Source: Acidobacteriota bacterium (lineage in GTDB: Bacteria > Acidobacteriota > Vicinamibacteria > Vicinamibacterales > UBA2999). From it: a stretch of DNA of 49,683 nucleotides. The notes beneath the pieces are model-generated. The model was not told the origin of the DNA. It was given only the letters and a program-made list of their open reading frames with translations, and did no database searches. Positions 23,648-32,989 of this stretch are shown in pieces (positions within the stretch are counted from its first letter, which is position 1; every line of letters begins with the position of its first letter). The stretch spans positions 1 to 49,683 of the forward strand of contig JAUSDY010000005.1 of assembly GCA_030650395.1 (NCBI GenBank). Direction: 5' to 3'. Both the position numbers and the translations under genes were made by a program.

Positions 23648-24217
23648 CTACGATTCAACGAACGGCTCCAGGGCCGTCCGCATCTTGCGCACCGCGCGAA
23701 AGATGCTGTGCTTGGTGGCGCTCGTTTTCATGCCGAGCTGCTCGCCCACCTCTTCGATCGACATCCCTTCGACATGGCGAAGGGTGAAGGCCGCGCGCTC
23801 GAGCGCGGTCAAGAGCCCCAGCGCCTGCTGCACGCGATCCGAAATCTGCACGCTGGCCGCAACACGCTCGGGCGTCGGCTGCGTGTCGGCGCCGCGCTCG
23901 CTGAGCGGGCCCTGTTCGAGGTCCGCCGGATCGTGCGCGTCTTCGCGGTGCCGCCGCGAGCGAATCAGGTCGATGGAACAGTTCACGGTGATCCTGTGCA
24001 GCCATGTTCGAAAATCGGCCCTGGCCTCGAACCGCGCCAGCTGCTTGTGCGCCTTGAGCCAGGCTTCCTGCACGACGTCCTCGGCATCTTGCGCGTTGCC
24101 GGTCATGCGATGCGCCAGCGAATAGATGTAGCGGCTATGGAGATCGACCAGCGCTCGAAACGCGTCGCGGTCGCCGTCGCGGGCCCGGGCGACAACCGAC
24201 GGGTCGCGCTCCTCCAT
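23648..24217 (-). CDS. ECF-type RNA polymerase sigma factor
   Basis: A 189-residue sigma-70 family protein with only regions 2 and 4. Region 2 spans about 20-90 (AFRALVDLHSRYIYSLAHRMTGNAQDAEDVVQEAWLKAHKQL, then FRTWLHRITVNCSIDLIRSRR). An acidic linker follows, then region 4 at about 130-185 (RVQQALGLLTALERAAFTLRHVEGMSIEEVGEQLGMKTSATKHSIFRAVRKMR), whose helix-turn-helix reads the -35 box. It is the first gene of a minus-strand operon with an anti-sigma factor and HEAT proteins, so it is probably autoregulated and held inactive by its neighbour until a periplasmic signal arrives. The signal is not apparent. Confidence 0.92.
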   Translation of the reverse strand: MEERDPSVVARARDGDRDAFRALVDLHSRYIYSLAHRMTGNAQDAEDVVQEAWLKAHKQLARFEARADFRTWLHRITVNCSIDLIRSRRHREDAHDPADLEQGPLSERGADTQPTPERVAASVQISDRVQQALGLLTALERAAFTLRHVEGMSIEEVGEQLGMKTSATKHSIFRAVRKMRTALEPFVES

Positions 24218-24266
24218 TCCTGCTACTTTGACGGACTCAAGGGGAATCGGTTGGTTTCCGCTTCGC

Positions 24267-24293
24267 GGGTTCAGAGGTTCAGGGGTTCAGAGA
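24267..24293. repeat. GGTTCAGAG word repeat in a divergent spacer
   Basis: Three near copies of GGTTCAGAG/GGTTCAGGG lie in the 108-bp gap between the divergent sigma-factor and DinB-family genes. They are close to where the -35 regions would be. Confidence 0.45.
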
Positions 24294-24313
24294 GACTTAC
24301 CCTTTAGAATCAA

Positions 24314-24325
24314 TATCTTACGCGT
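24314..24325 (+). promoter_or_regulatory. TATCTT-N6-ATG leaderless start for the DinB-family gene
   Basis: TATCTT (24314-24319) is followed by ACGCGT and then ATG at 24326. No Shine-Dalgarno sequence is visible. The spacing is the same as at six other genes in this window. Confidence 0.45.
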
Positions 24326-24838
24326 ATGATTAGCGGCATGGACCCACGCTATCCCACCGGCAAACTCGTCATCGATCCTCACATTACCCCCGAGAAACGG
24401 CGCCAGATGGTTGCCGCCATCGGCAGCTTCCCGGCTGAGCTCGCGGTGGTGATGCCAACGGCACAGCTCGATCGGCCCTACCGCGAAGGCGGCTGGACCG
24501 CCCGGCAGGTCGTGCATCACGTCGCCGACAGCCACATGAACGCGTTCATCCGCTTCCGGCTGACGCTGACCGAGGACTCGCCGACGCTCAAGCCGTACAA
24601 CGAGTCGGAGTGGTCGAAGCTGGTCGACGCGAAGGAAGACCCATCGGTCTCGATCAAGATTCTCGAGGGCCTGCATCACCGATGGCATCGCATGCTGGAG
24701 GCGATGAGCGACGCCGACTTCGCGCGCCCGGCGATCCATCCCGACCATGGCCCGGTCAGCAACGATTGGCTACTGCAGGTATATGCTTGGCACGGGCGCC
24801 ATCACATCGGCCATATCAAACTGACGGCGAGGACTTGA
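24326..24838 (+). CDS. DinB/YfiT-family putative metal-dependent enzyme
   Basis: A 170-residue four-helix-bundle protein of the DinB superfamily, closest in pattern to YfiT/BstA. The hallmark PYREGGWTARQVVHHVADSHMNAFIRFRL carries the first metal His residues, and the C-terminal YAWHGRHHIGHIKLT supplies the others. Such proteins transfer thiols (for example bacillithiol) or have related metal-dependent activity. Which thiol this lineage uses cannot be told here. ATG 24326 is preferred because of the upstream TATCTT-N6 element; ATG 24338 is possible. The gene diverges from the ECF sigma factor gene and precedes mscL, separated by a word-repeat spacer. Confidence 0.85.
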   Translation: MISGMDPRYPTGKLVIDPHITPEKRRQMVAAIGSFPAELAVVMPTAQLDRPYREGGWTARQVVHHVADSHMNAFIRFRLTLTEDSPTLKPYNESEWSKLVDAKEDPSVSIKILEGLHHRWHRMLEAMSDADFARPAIHPDHGPVSNDWLLQVYAWHGRHHIGHIKLTART

Positions 24839-24904
24839 GGCCTTGAGGGCTCGAGGACTTGGCCAAGCCCACAAGCCCGTAAGCCCTCAAGCCCGCGAGT
24901 ACTT
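24839..24904. repeat. CTTGAGG/CCTCAAG word-palindrome spacer
   Basis: GAGGCCTTGAGGGCTCGAGG on the left and AAGCCCTCAAGCCCGCGAG on the right form an imperfect hairpin that fills the gap between two same-strand genes. It is the same word family as the in-frame amidase linker at 2724-2793. Confidence 0.55.
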
Positions 24905-25273
24905 ATGTCCATGATCAGCGAGTTCAAGGAATTCATCGCCAAGGGCAACGTGATGGATCTCGCCGTCGGCGTGATCATCGGCGCGGGGTTCCAGCGGATC
25001 GTCGATTCAGCGGTCAACGACCTGATCATGCCGTTCGTCGGCTTGGCCTTGGGCGGCCGCGACTTCACCAGCATGTTCGTGGTGCTCGAGGAAGGCGCCA
25101 AGGTGCCCGGGCCGTATGCGTCGCTGGTCGAAGCGCGAGCTGCGGGCGCGGCGGTGTTCGCCTACGGCGCGTTCCTGACGCAGCTGTTCATGTTCCTGAT
25201 CCTCGCGTGGATCGTCTTCATGATGGTGAAGGCCGTGAACCGCATGCGGCGCACCACTCCTGTAATTCCTTAG
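24905..25273 (+). CDS. mscL: Large-conductance mechanosensitive channel
   Basis: A 122-residue MscL. The N-terminal amphipathic helix and TM1 are characteristic ([41 protein letters not shown]). A periplasmic loop follows, then TM2 ([26 protein letters not shown]). It opens under membrane tension to release solutes after hypo-osmotic shock. The protein ends TTPVIP straight after TM2, so the C-terminal cytoplasmic helix (usually about 20-30 more residues ending like LLTEIRDLLK) is missing. Channels lacking it still gate in other bacteria. The stop overlaps the stop of a solitary kinase-propeller tail on the other strand, which suggests the 3' end was lost in a rearrangement. Confidence 0.92.
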   Translation: MSMISEFKEFIAKGNVMDLAVGVIIGAGFQRIVDSAVNDLIMPFVGLALGGRDFTSMFVVLEEGAKVPGPYASLVEARAAGAAVFAYGAFLTQLFMFLILAWIVFMMVKAVNRMRRTTPVIP

Positions 25274-25340
25274 TTCGGTTTTTTCAGCAGCGCCGGCCAG
25301 TTGACGATCACCTCGATCGGCGCGTGGTCGCTGTCGCCGA
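25270..25340 (-). pseudogene. Solitary C-terminal tail of a kinase-propeller gene
   Basis: The minus strand reads [21 protein letters not shown]-stop. The ending is nearly the same as the [12 protein letters not shown] tails of the collapsed kinase genes at 26611 and 27703. No upstream domain is attached. Its stop overlaps the mscL stop. SDHAP also resembles the end of exonuclease/phosphatase folds, so a different origin for the first residues is possible. Confidence 0.5.
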
Positions 25341-25415
25341 CGGACCGTTGACAAGTCTTTGACGACGATGGCATCGTCGTCGTCGACGCTACCCGGCGTC
25401 GGAATGAAGGCGTGT

Positions 25416-25712
25416 ATGGCTGAGATCACAATCAACGAAGGTCTGGCATGGCTCAAGACCCTCAAGAAGCGCCACGAGGAGCTCCTGGCACTTCGCAACG
25501 ACAACGCTCACCGTGAACGGCGGTTCTACGGAGCGTCCGCCGACAAGGAAATTGTCAAGGAGCCCGTCTACGACGTAAAGGTGCTCGACCGTATTGTGAC
25601 GCGAGTGGCTCGTGAGATTCGGCTGCTCGAGCAGGCCCTCAAAGCCACCAATGCGAGAACGCCGATCGACGCGTACCAGCAAGACGACGCGGTGCTCGGA
25701 GAGTTGTCGTAG
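25416..25712 (+). CDS. Small coiled-coil hypothetical protein
   Basis: A 98-residue protein (MAEITINEGLAWLKTLKKRH...). It is mostly helical, with heptad-like Leu/Arg patterns in VLDRIVTRVAREIRLLEQALKATNA. It has no signal peptide, membrane segment or known catalytic motif. Start 25416 is chosen because the longer upstream frame is a low-complexity ACGACG run. It lies among toxin-antitoxin genes and kinase remnants and may be an accessory or antitoxin-like gene, but I do not recognise it. Confidence 0.55.
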   Translation: MAEITINEGLAWLKTLKKRHEELLALRNDNAHRERRFYGASADKEIVKEPVYDVKVLDRIVTRVAREIRLLEQALKATNARTPIDAYQQDDAVLGELS

Positions 25713-25927
25713 CGAGTTTGTGGGGAAGGCAGGAGGGGCGCGCGGTCTAGTGGGTCTGTCAGCCCACGAAAAGCCCAATAGACGATTGGTCCCTTCAAAG
25801 GATCCGTAGTTGATGGTCAGTCGTTGCTCGTAGGTGGTGCGGAGGTGCGCAAGTGCCGCTGCAATATCGTCGTTGCGTTGGTGGTTTCACCTGACCGCGG
25901 ACTTCCCGGCCTTCCCCTCCAAACGCT

Positions 25928-25962
25928 TTGACTTGGTCCGGGTAAGACGATATCTTACATCT
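25928..25962 (+). promoter_or_regulatory. vapB promoter with overlapping operator palindrome
   Basis: TTGACT (25928-25933), 17 bp, TATCTT (25951-25956), six bases, then ATG 25963. The inverted repeat GTAAGA-N5-TCTTAC (25942-25958) overlaps the -10 box, as expected for an autorepressed VapBC operon. The preceding gap 25713-25927 shows no gene. Confidence 0.6.
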
Positions 25963-26192
25963 ATGAAGACCACGGTATCCTCGAAGGGCAAATCGTTCTG
26001 CCGGCCGAGATCAGGCAACTCGACCGCGTCGAGCCGGGCCAGGAGTTCGACGTCGAGCGCCTCGATGGTGGCGACTATCGCCTCGTCCGGCGCGCCGCTC
26101 GAGCCAATGATGGCGCCGTCGACTGGCTGCTGGCCTGCCCACAACCAGGGTTCTTCGTCGCCATCGACTCGGAGTCGACGGCCGACCTGTGA
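25963..26192 (+). pseudogene. vapB: AbrB-type VapB antitoxin with a one-base deletion
   Basis: Starts MKTTVSSKG. Adding one base after codon 9 restores QIVLPAEIRQLDRVEPGQEFDVERLDGGDYRLVRRAARA and a C-terminal toxin-binding segment ending DSESTADL. These are the SpoVT/AbrB DNA-binding fold features of a VapB antitoxin. The length (230 bp) is one base short of a whole number of codons. As written, the frame is out from residue 10 and no antitoxin is made. The stop overlaps the vapC GTG. The promoter and operator upstream are intact. Confidence 0.72.
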
Positions 26193-26597
26193 AGTACCTG
26201 GTCGACGCCAACGTGCTGAGCGAGCCTACCAAGGCAGAGCCCGATCAGCGTGTGATTGAGTGGCTGCGGCTGCACGAGCAGGACATCGCCGTGGACCCGA
26301 TTATCCTGGGTGAAATGCGGTTTGGCATTCTGCTGTTGCCCAAGGGAAAGAAACGGACGGCTCTCGAACGGTGGTTCGATGGCGGCGTCCAGCGCCTCCA
26401 TTGTCTGGCATGGGATGCGGAGACCGGCCTGAGGTGGGCTGAACTGCTGGCGCCTTCGCATCGCCGGAAAGGCAATGCCGATCAAAGACAGCCTGATCGC
26501 GGCGACCGCACTCGCCAATGACCTGGTCGTCGTGACGCGAAACCGTTCTGATTTCGCGAAGACCGGGGTACGGATCGTCGATCGATTCGCCACCTAG
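26189..26597 (+). pseudogene. vapC: VapC PIN-domain toxin with a one-base insertion
   Basis: Starts at GTG, overlapping the vapB stop (GTGA). MKYLVDANVLSEPTK holds the first PIN acidic residue and ILGEMRFGI the second. After AELLA the frame breaks near 26470. One base less gives MPIKDSLIAATALANDLVVVTRNRSDFAKTGVRIVDRFAT, with the remaining acidic sites, stopping at 26597. The restored length (135 residues) is normal for VapC, an RNA-cleaving toxin. Because the toxin is also broken, loss of the antitoxin would not be lethal. Confidence 0.75.
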
Positions 26598-26610
26598 AAT
26601 CTGCGGCCCG

Positions 26611-27196
26611 TCAGTTTTTCTTCAGCAACGCCGGCCAGTTGGTCACGAGCGTGAGCGGCGTCGCCGTCGCCTGGTCGACTGGCACAACGTGCAGGAAGCG
26701 CTGGCCATCGGGCGAGACATCGTTAGAAGCTACGCCCAGTGCCGCCCGGCTGCCGCATCTCGAACAGCGGCTGGACCGCCTCGACACTCATGCGCCCAGC
26801 CTCGCTGCGAACGGTGGCCGCCATCAGCCGACCGTCTGACCAGTAGAACAGCTCCTTCCCGTCAGCCCGCCACCGCGGGAAGCCGCCGCCGGCGTCGGAG
26901 ATCTGCCACTTCGCGCCCGGTTTCGGAAAGGAAGCCGGACGCCACATCCCCCGGCACTTCTTCGAGCCCGTAGATGCCGGCGATGTTGGGGTGATTGAGC
27001 GATGCCAGCACCTGCGCTTCACGACTGAAGCGCGCCAGGCGATCCGGATCGTTGGCGACGGCGGGCAGCGCACCTTGATCGCGACATCGCGATTTAGCTT
27101 GGTATCGCGCGCACGATACACCTCACCCATCCCGCCCACGCCGAGGGCGGAGACGACTTCGTAGGGGCCGAGGCGCGCGCCGGGATGAAGAGCCAT
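26611..27196 (-). pseudogene. Collapsed Ser/Thr kinase-propeller gene (remnant C)
   Basis: Begins [41 protein letters not shown], i.e. the glycine loop and the Lys of a PknB-type kinase. A one-base shift follows; another frame then continues to about YGLEEVPG. There the sequence jumps to the end of the C-terminal propeller ([31 protein letters not shown]), with most of the kinase, the membrane helix and most blades deleted. A second shift before the tail separates SFYDVSPDGQRF from the final [14 protein letters not shown] half copy of a GTGGCGTCCGGCTTC palindrome lies exactly at the deletion joint (26931-26947). The gene starts two bases after the hicA stop. Confidence 0.75.
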
Positions 27197-27198
27197 GG

Positions 27199-27441
27199 TC
27201 AGCGGAAGAGCAGGTCGAGCAGCGCTTCGCGGTCGAGACGATGATGCGACTCGAGTTCTGTCAGCACTGCTGCCAGCGTCCCGATTCGGAGCGCCGCGTG
27301 CCGCGGAATCGTAATGTGATGCTGACCGTTTCGATCGGTCGTCAGCCGGAGGTGGCTGCCGGATTGACGCGTCGTCTGATATCCGAGCCGCGCCAAGTGC
27401 CGAGCCAGGTCGTCGCCCGACACATCTCGCGGCAGTCTCAC
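27199..27441 (-). CDS. hicA: HicA-family mRNA interferase toxin
   Basis: An 80-residue small basic protein with a dsRBD-like fold of the YcfA/HicA type: [31 protein letters not shown], whose His is the likely catalytic residue, then [20 protein letters not shown]. HicA cleaves mRNA and is blocked by HicB. Its start overlaps the upstream hicB stop by four bases, typical for a coupled toxin-antitoxin pair with the antitoxin gene first. Both proteins look intact, so this pair may be functional. It is placed between two collapsed kinase genes. Confidence 0.85.
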   Translation of the reverse strand: MRLPRDVSGDDLARHLARLGYQTTRQSGSHLRLTTDRNGQHHITIPRHAALRIGTLAAVLTELESHHRLDREALLDLLFR

Positions 27442-27644
27442 GGTGTGATTAGTTCTTCACGAACGACGTGCAACCGCAATATGCGCGGTTCATCTCCAAC
27501 CTCGAAGTGACAGCGGACGGCATCCCGAATCGCCGCTCGCAGAGCGTCGAGGGTGTCGGCCTCGGTGAACACCGGAACGCCCAGAGCGCGGGCGGTGAAT
27601 CCACCCTCGGGGGCCTCTTCAACCAGAAACACCAGCTCGTTCAC
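27438..27644 (-). CDS. hicB: HicB-family antitoxin
   Basis: A 68-residue acidic protein ([45 protein letters not shown]). It has the beta-alpha-beta HicB fold that mimics RNase H and binds HicA. It is short and lacks an obvious C-terminal DNA-binding domain, as in many HicB-like antitoxins. The start is GTG 27644, six bases after a TATAAT box. It is translated just before and overlapping hicA. Confidence 0.8.
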   Translation of the reverse strand: MNELVFLVEEAPEGGFTARALGVPVFTEADTLDALRAAIRDAVRCHFEVGDEPRILRLHVVREELITP

Positions 27645-27656
27645 GGCGTGATTATA
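27645..27656 (-). promoter_or_regulatory. TATAAT-N6-GTG start for hicBA
   Basis: On the minus strand a perfect TATAAT (27656-27651) is followed by CACGCC and the GTG start. There is no room for a Shine-Dalgarno sequence, and no clear -35 box 17 bp upstream. A leaderless hicBA transcript is inferred. Confidence 0.55.
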
Positions 27657-27702
27657 GCGCGTCGACCTTTCGCCAGGATCAGTCTGCCGCCGGCCGGCCC
27701 CG

Positions 27703-29138
<1,436 letters not shown>

Positions 29139-29180
29139 CGCGGAACGAGCACCGCGGTGCGATTCAGATCAGCCCAGGCG

Positions 29181-29687
29181 TCAGAGGCCTGGCTCGTGGA
29201 GGCGTTTCTGGATGTCTTGCAGTTGCGCGATGTCCAGCAGATCCTGCGGTCTCCCCGCCTTCCGTTTCATGGCGATGAGGTCGTTGATCGACGCCACAAA
29301 GAACGTTCGCTGATCGATCACGACCTTGACCGCGCGCTCGCGCAGGGCGGTGAACTGCTCGCTTTCGCTCACCAGCAGGTCCACCTCCGTGCTGCCATCC
29401 GGCGTGCGGAAGTTCAGCGCCAACATGCCCTTGTCGCGCTGCCAGCGCCGGACCTGCTCGACATCGCGAATGCGATCCAACGATTCCGGAATGCGCGGTT
29501 GAGCGCCGAGGGACCACAACAGATCGACCGCTGCCTGCCAGGACGCCTCAGCGAGGCTGGGCACCAGATCAAGGTCGAAGGTGACGCGGGACCCGCCATG
29601 GAGCGCCGCCGCCACGCCGCCGACGATCACGAAGTCAACGTGACGGTCGTGAAGTTGGCTCAGGATTGCTTGGAAGTTGCTGGCCAT
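29181..29687 (-). CDS. AbiEii-like nucleotidyltransferase
   Basis: A 168-residue NTase-fold protein. FVIVGGVAAALHGGSRVTFDLDLVPS contains the GG...H-G and the D-x-D metal ligands, and TEVDLLV supplies the third acidic residue. The C-terminal INDLIAMKRKAGRPQDLLDIAQL is typical of AbiEii/DUF6036-type proteins. Relatives act as type IV or tRNA-modifying toxins paired with a small upstream gene. All catalytic residues are present. It overlaps the upstream small gene by about 50 bp and is followed by kinase remnant B. Assignment as a toxin is by family and context. Confidence 0.75.
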   Translation of the reverse strand: MASNFQAILSQLHDRHVDFVIVGGVAAALHGGSRVTFDLDLVPSLAEASWQAAVDLLWSLGAQPRIPESLDRIRDVEQVRRWQRDKGMLALNFRTPDGSTEVDLLVSESEQFTALRERAVKVVIDQRTFFVASINDLIAMKRKAGRPQDLLDIAQLQDIQKRLHEPGL

Positions 29688-29841
29688 CAGGCGACTGGTC
29701 GTGGAAGGCCTGGCGCAGGCGTGTCAAGCTCTCGGCCCGTTCGGCTAGCAGGCGCAACCTCGTGGAAAACGTCTCGGCATCCAGCGGGCGAATCGGCGAC
29801 CGGTCAGGCTGCACGCCGGTCCAGTCGATCGTCTCTGCCAT
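29635..29841 (-). CDS. Small partner protein of the nucleotidyltransferase
   Basis: A 68-residue protein ([20 protein letters not shown]..., then [28 protein letters not shown]). It has a helical, charged core and a Pro/Ser-rich tail. It precedes and overlaps the NTase gene, the usual position of a cognate antitoxin or partner. The tail after QSPDG overlaps the NTase coding region and might not be ancestral. A TATCAT-N6-ATG element precedes it. Function unproven. Confidence 0.55.
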   Translation of the reverse strand: MAETIDWTGVQPDRSPIRPLDAETFSTRLRLLAERAESLTRLRQAFHDQSPDGQQLPSNPEPTSRPSR

Positions 29842-29858
29842 GGCCTGATGATATCAGG
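29842..29858 (-). promoter_or_regulatory. TATCAT-N6-ATG start with CCTGAT palindrome
   Basis: Minus strand TATCAT (29853-29848), CAGGCC, then ATG 29841. The box lies inside the inverted repeat CCTGAT-GAT-ATCAGG (29844-29858), a possible autoregulatory operator. The whole unit is only 12 bp long between remnant A's stop and the start codon. Confidence 0.45.
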
Positions 29859-30145
29859 GCTTCCTTAGCAACGCCGGCCAGTTGGTGACGAGCGTGCGTC
29901 GACCTTCTTGAGCTTGCCGCCGGCATTGAATCCGACCAGGCGGCTGTCGGGCGCCAGCACCTGCGCTTCACGGCTGAAGCGGGCGAGCCGATCGGGTCGT
30001 AGGCGACCGCGGGCAACAGCACCTTGATCGCGACGTCGCGACTCAGCTTGGTATCGCGAGCGCGATATACCTCTCCCATTCCGCCGACCCCGAGAGCGGA
30101 GAGGATTTCGTAGGCGCCAAGTCGAGAGCCGATGATCACCGCCAC
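29854..30145 (-). pseudogene. Collapsed Ser/Thr kinase-propeller gene (remnant A)
   Basis: Starts at GTG 30145, seven bases after the near-complete kinase gene. The N-lobe is present ([51 protein letters not shown]). Then, after a frame change, a single piece of propeller ([21 protein letters not shown]) leads straight to the tail [12 protein letters not shown] and stop at 29854. About 90 percent of the normal gene is missing through at least two deletions. Confidence 0.72.
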
Positions 30146-30152
30146 AGACTGC

Positions 30153-32888
30153 TCATTTCCGAATCTCCGCCGCCCAATTCAGCACGACAGTCGCGGGCGG
30201 GAAGCTCGTTTCGCCGACACTGGTGGGAACCGGGATCAGAAAACGCTGGCCGCCGGCCGTTGGAGCGTACTGCTGCTGACTGCCCCATCCCGTGACCCCG
30301 AGCGTGGCGCGCGGCAGGTCGAAAAGCGACTGAGGTGCGCCGGCCTCGAACCTCGTACCAAGGTTGACCACGTTCACCGGAACGGCGGTGAGCTTGCGAT
30401 TGGCCGCCAGGTAGAAAAGCTCCTTACCATCGCGGCGCCATTCGGGCGCGTCGCCGCCGCCCGTCGAAATAGACCATTTGCCACGCGCGCTCGGAAAAGC
30501 CGTCACGTACACTTCCGCTGTGCCCGACTCATCGGAAACATACGCCATCCAGCGGCCGTCGGGCGAGATCCGCCCGCCGGTTTCGGCGGACCGCGTGCGA
30601 AGCAACGGTGTGGGCGCCCGCGCGCCGGCGGTTGGCAGCAGCCACAAGTCCCAGTTCGTCACAGCGTCAATCGATTGATAGATGAGCGTCTTGCCGTCCG
30701 CAGACCAGTCATTTGGCATGCTGGCTGCCAGTGCCTTGAACAGCAGCTCATCCTGTCCGGCGTTGTCGGCCGACTTCTGAAAGAGGCTCGGCGGCCCTTC
30801 TCGCGGTGACGAGAACGCGATGTGTGCTCCGTCTGGCGACCACGTCGGACTGTGTGAGCCGGTGCCGAATGTGAACTTCGTCGAGGTACTTCGCTCAACA
30901 TCGACGAGCCAAACGGCGACCAACTGGACTTTCTCATTGGGTTCGAACCGATTGACGGCGACGGTCCGCTCGTCGCGAGACAGCGACAGCCCGAAGTAGG
31001 CGCCCGCCGGGCCCACCGTTCCAGCGGCTGTGCCGTCGCGTTTGATCCACGTCAGCCGGGTTTCGGGTGGCAGCACCCCGCCCCAAAACACCAACACGCC
31101 GTTGGTGGAAACCGAGAAGGATGAGGACCCTGGCCCCTCTTTCAAAACGCCGTCGGCTACCTGGACGATGTCTCCCTCGAGCGCGAGCCGCTTCGCGTTG
31201 AACGGTTGCGCCAATAACGCGCGATCACGGACGAACAGGAGGTACCCGGGTGCGGCGTACTCGACCTTGCTATATTCCTGACCCAGACGCTCGACGTCGA
31301 GAAGCAGTGTTCTGTCCTTCGAATCCATCGAGCCGACATACAGCCCCGAGTTGTCCCGGCCTCCGACGACGTACAAATAGTGGCGGCCGTCCGGCAGGAA
31401 CTGCGGCCAGAGATGATTGGTTTCGCCGTGCGCGGGGTCGAGCGTCGTCACGGGTACCGGCGTGCCGCCGCCACCCGCCACGCGCACCAGGCCACCCTCA
31501 CCGGCCGGTGCCGGCGAAAACACGATCACATCGTCGCGGTTCCAGGTTCCCCCTCCGCCAGCGGCCGAGTCGCACAGAATTTGCGGTTCTCCCCCACCGA
31601 TTGAAATCCGTTTCAGCTTCGCGTTCGCGAAGAAGGCGATCCATCGGCTATCCGGCGACCAGAACGGACTACTCGCTCCTTCCGTTCCCACCAGCAGTTG
31701 CGGCGACGTCGCATCGAGCGGCCGGATCCACAAGCGTGGCGTGCCGTCGGAGCCAATGACGACGAGGACGATGCGCCGCCCGTCGGGTGAGACGACCACG
31801 GCTGATCCACCGCCAGCCCCATTCGACAGCAACGCCGACCCATCAGGGGGGCCGACCGAGAAGCGCGTGACAGTCTCAATTTGCGGTGGCGAGAGTTGTG
31901 GAATCGCCAACGTCAGCGCCACAAGGGCAAGGATCGCCGCCAGGCCCCAGGCGGCTTGTTCGCGTCGCGCGGATCGTTGCGCGGGAATAGCGGCGGCCGT
32001 CGACACGTCAGCTGGTCCGGTCAGCGAGTCGTCTATCTCCAGCCGCGCGATCGCGGCGTCCGGCAGCCGCCGTTTGCGATCCTTCTCCAGGCAGCGGCGC
32101 AGTAATCGGCGGATCGATGCGGGCGTCTCGACCGGCAGCGTCGTCCAGTCCGGTTCGTCTTTCAACACGGCGGCGAGCACGTGGGATATCGACTCGCCCG
32201 CGAACGCCTGACGCCCCGTTAGCATCTCCAGCAGCACGACGCCAAACGCCCACAGGTCGCTGCGCTTGTCGACGGCCTTGCCGGCCGCCTGTTCGGGGCT
32301 CATATAGGCGGCGGTGCCGAGAATCAGCCCGGCCTCAGTGGCGTGGATGGAGAGGGTTGGGGAATTCGCTGCACCCGCCGATCCCTGATCCCTGATCCCC
32401 GATCCCTGGTCCACCGCCTTCGCCAAACCGAAATCGAGCACCTTGACCGTGCCGTCCGGTCGGACCTTGATATTGGCGGGCTTCAGATCGCGATGGATGA
32501 TGCCGTGATCGTGCGCAGCTTCGAGGGCTTCGGCGATCTGTCGCGCGATCGGCAGCGCCTCGTCGAGCGGAATCGGCCCGCGCGCGATCCGCTGCGACAG
32601 ATCTTCACCCTCGACCAGCTCCATGACGAGCGCACGTACCCCATCGGCCTCTTCGAGGCCATGGATGTGCGCGATGTTGGGATGGTTGAGCGCCGCCAGC
32701 ACCTGCGCTTCGCGACTGAAGCGCGCAAGGCGATCGGGATCGTTGGCGACCGCCGGCAGCAACACTTTGATCGCAACGTCGCGATTCAGCTTGGGGTCGC
32801 GCGCGCGATAGACCTCGCCCATACCACCGGCCCCAAGGGCAGAGAGAATTTCGTAGGGGCCGAGGCGGGCGCCGGGTGTGAATGGGAT
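30153..32888 (-). CDS. Membrane Ser/Thr protein kinase with TolB-like propeller
   Basis: A 911-residue PknB-type kinase if begun at ATC 32888. The glycine loop is [12 protein letters not shown], with the ATP-binding Lys41 in VAIK, catalytic Asp134 in [11 protein letters not shown] Asp152 and the MSPEQ (APE) segment. One transmembrane helix (about 312-330, [19 protein letters not shown]) leads to an extracellular propeller with WSPDG blades, ending [11 protein letters not shown]. It presumably senses a periplasmic ligand. The first in-frame ATG (32822) would remove most of the glycine loop. The codon at the position of Met in the sister copies is ATC, with TATACT six bases before it. A GATCCCT word repeat adds [11 protein letters not shown] in the activation segment. 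It may be the only functional copy of four. Confidence 0.82.
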   Translation of the reverse strand: MPFTPGARLGPYEILSALGAGGMGEVYRARDPKLNRDVAIKVLLPAVANDPDRLARFSREAQVLAALNHPNIAHIHGLEEADGVRALVMELVEGEDLSQRIARGPIPLDEALPIARQIAEALEAAHDHGIIHRDLKPANIKVRPDGTVKVLDFGLAKAVDQGSGIRDQGSAGAANSPTLSIHATEAGLILGTAAYMSPEQAAGKAVDKRSDLWAFGVVLLEMLTGRQAFAGESISHVLAAVLKDEPDWTTLPVETPASIRRLLRRCLEKDRKRRLPDAAIARLEIDDSLTGPADVSTAAAIPAQRSARREQAAWGLAAILALVALTLAIPQLSPPQIETVTRFSVGPPDGSALLSNGAGGGSAVVVSPDGRRIVLVVIGSDGTPRLWIRPLDATSPQLLVGTEGASSPFWSPDSRWIAFFANAKLKRISIGGGEPQILCDSAAGGGGTWNRDDVIVFSPAPAGEGGLVRVAGGGGTPVPVTTLDPAHGETNHLWPQFLPDGRHYLYVVGGRDNSGLYVGSMDSKDRTLLLDVERLGQEYSKVEYAAPGYLLFVRDRALLAQPFNAKRLALEGDIVQVADGVLKEGPGSSSFSVSTNGVLVFWGGVLPPETRLTWIKRDGTAAGTVGPAGAYFGLSLSRDERTVAVNRFEPNEKVQLVAVWLVDVERSTSTKFTFGTGSHSPTWSPDGAHIAFSSPREGPPSLFQKSADNAGQDELLFKALAASMPNDWSADGKTLIYQSIDAVTNWDLWLLPTAGARAPTPLLRTRSAETGGRISPDGRWMAYVSDESGTAEVYVTAFPSARGKWSISTGGGDAPEWRRDGKELFYLAANRKLTAVPVNVVNLGTRFEAGAPQSLFDLPRATLGVTGWGSQQQYAPTAGGQRFLIPVPTSVGETSFPPATVVLNWAAEIRK

Positions 32889-32900
32889 GCCGGGAGTATA
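32889..32900 (-). promoter_or_regulatory. TATACT-N6-ATC start for the kinase gene
   Basis: Minus strand TATACT (32900-32895) followed by CCCGGC and ATC at 32888. The spacing is identical to the other leaderless candidates here, which argues that ATC marks the original start position, either as a rare start codon or as a mutated ATG. Confidence 0.4.
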
Positions 32901-32913
32901 GCCGCCCCGGAGA

Positions 32914-32953
32914 GGAGATCAGCAGTCAGGAGAAAGAATTTCTCCTGATCTCC
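32914..32953. terminator. Hairpin after the trehalose gene cluster
   Basis: TCAGGAGAAA (32926-32935) pairs with TTTCTCCTGA (32939-32948) around GAA. Outer GGAGATC (32914-32920) and GATCTCC (32947-32953) words extend the symmetry. It is the same word family as 8567-8605. It lies between the GH15 stop and the kinase gene, and the segment to 32989 holds further CTCCTG words. Confidence 0.55.
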
Positions 32954-32989
32954 TGGCCTCCTGTTTCGTTGTCCTGGTCTCCTGTTCAG

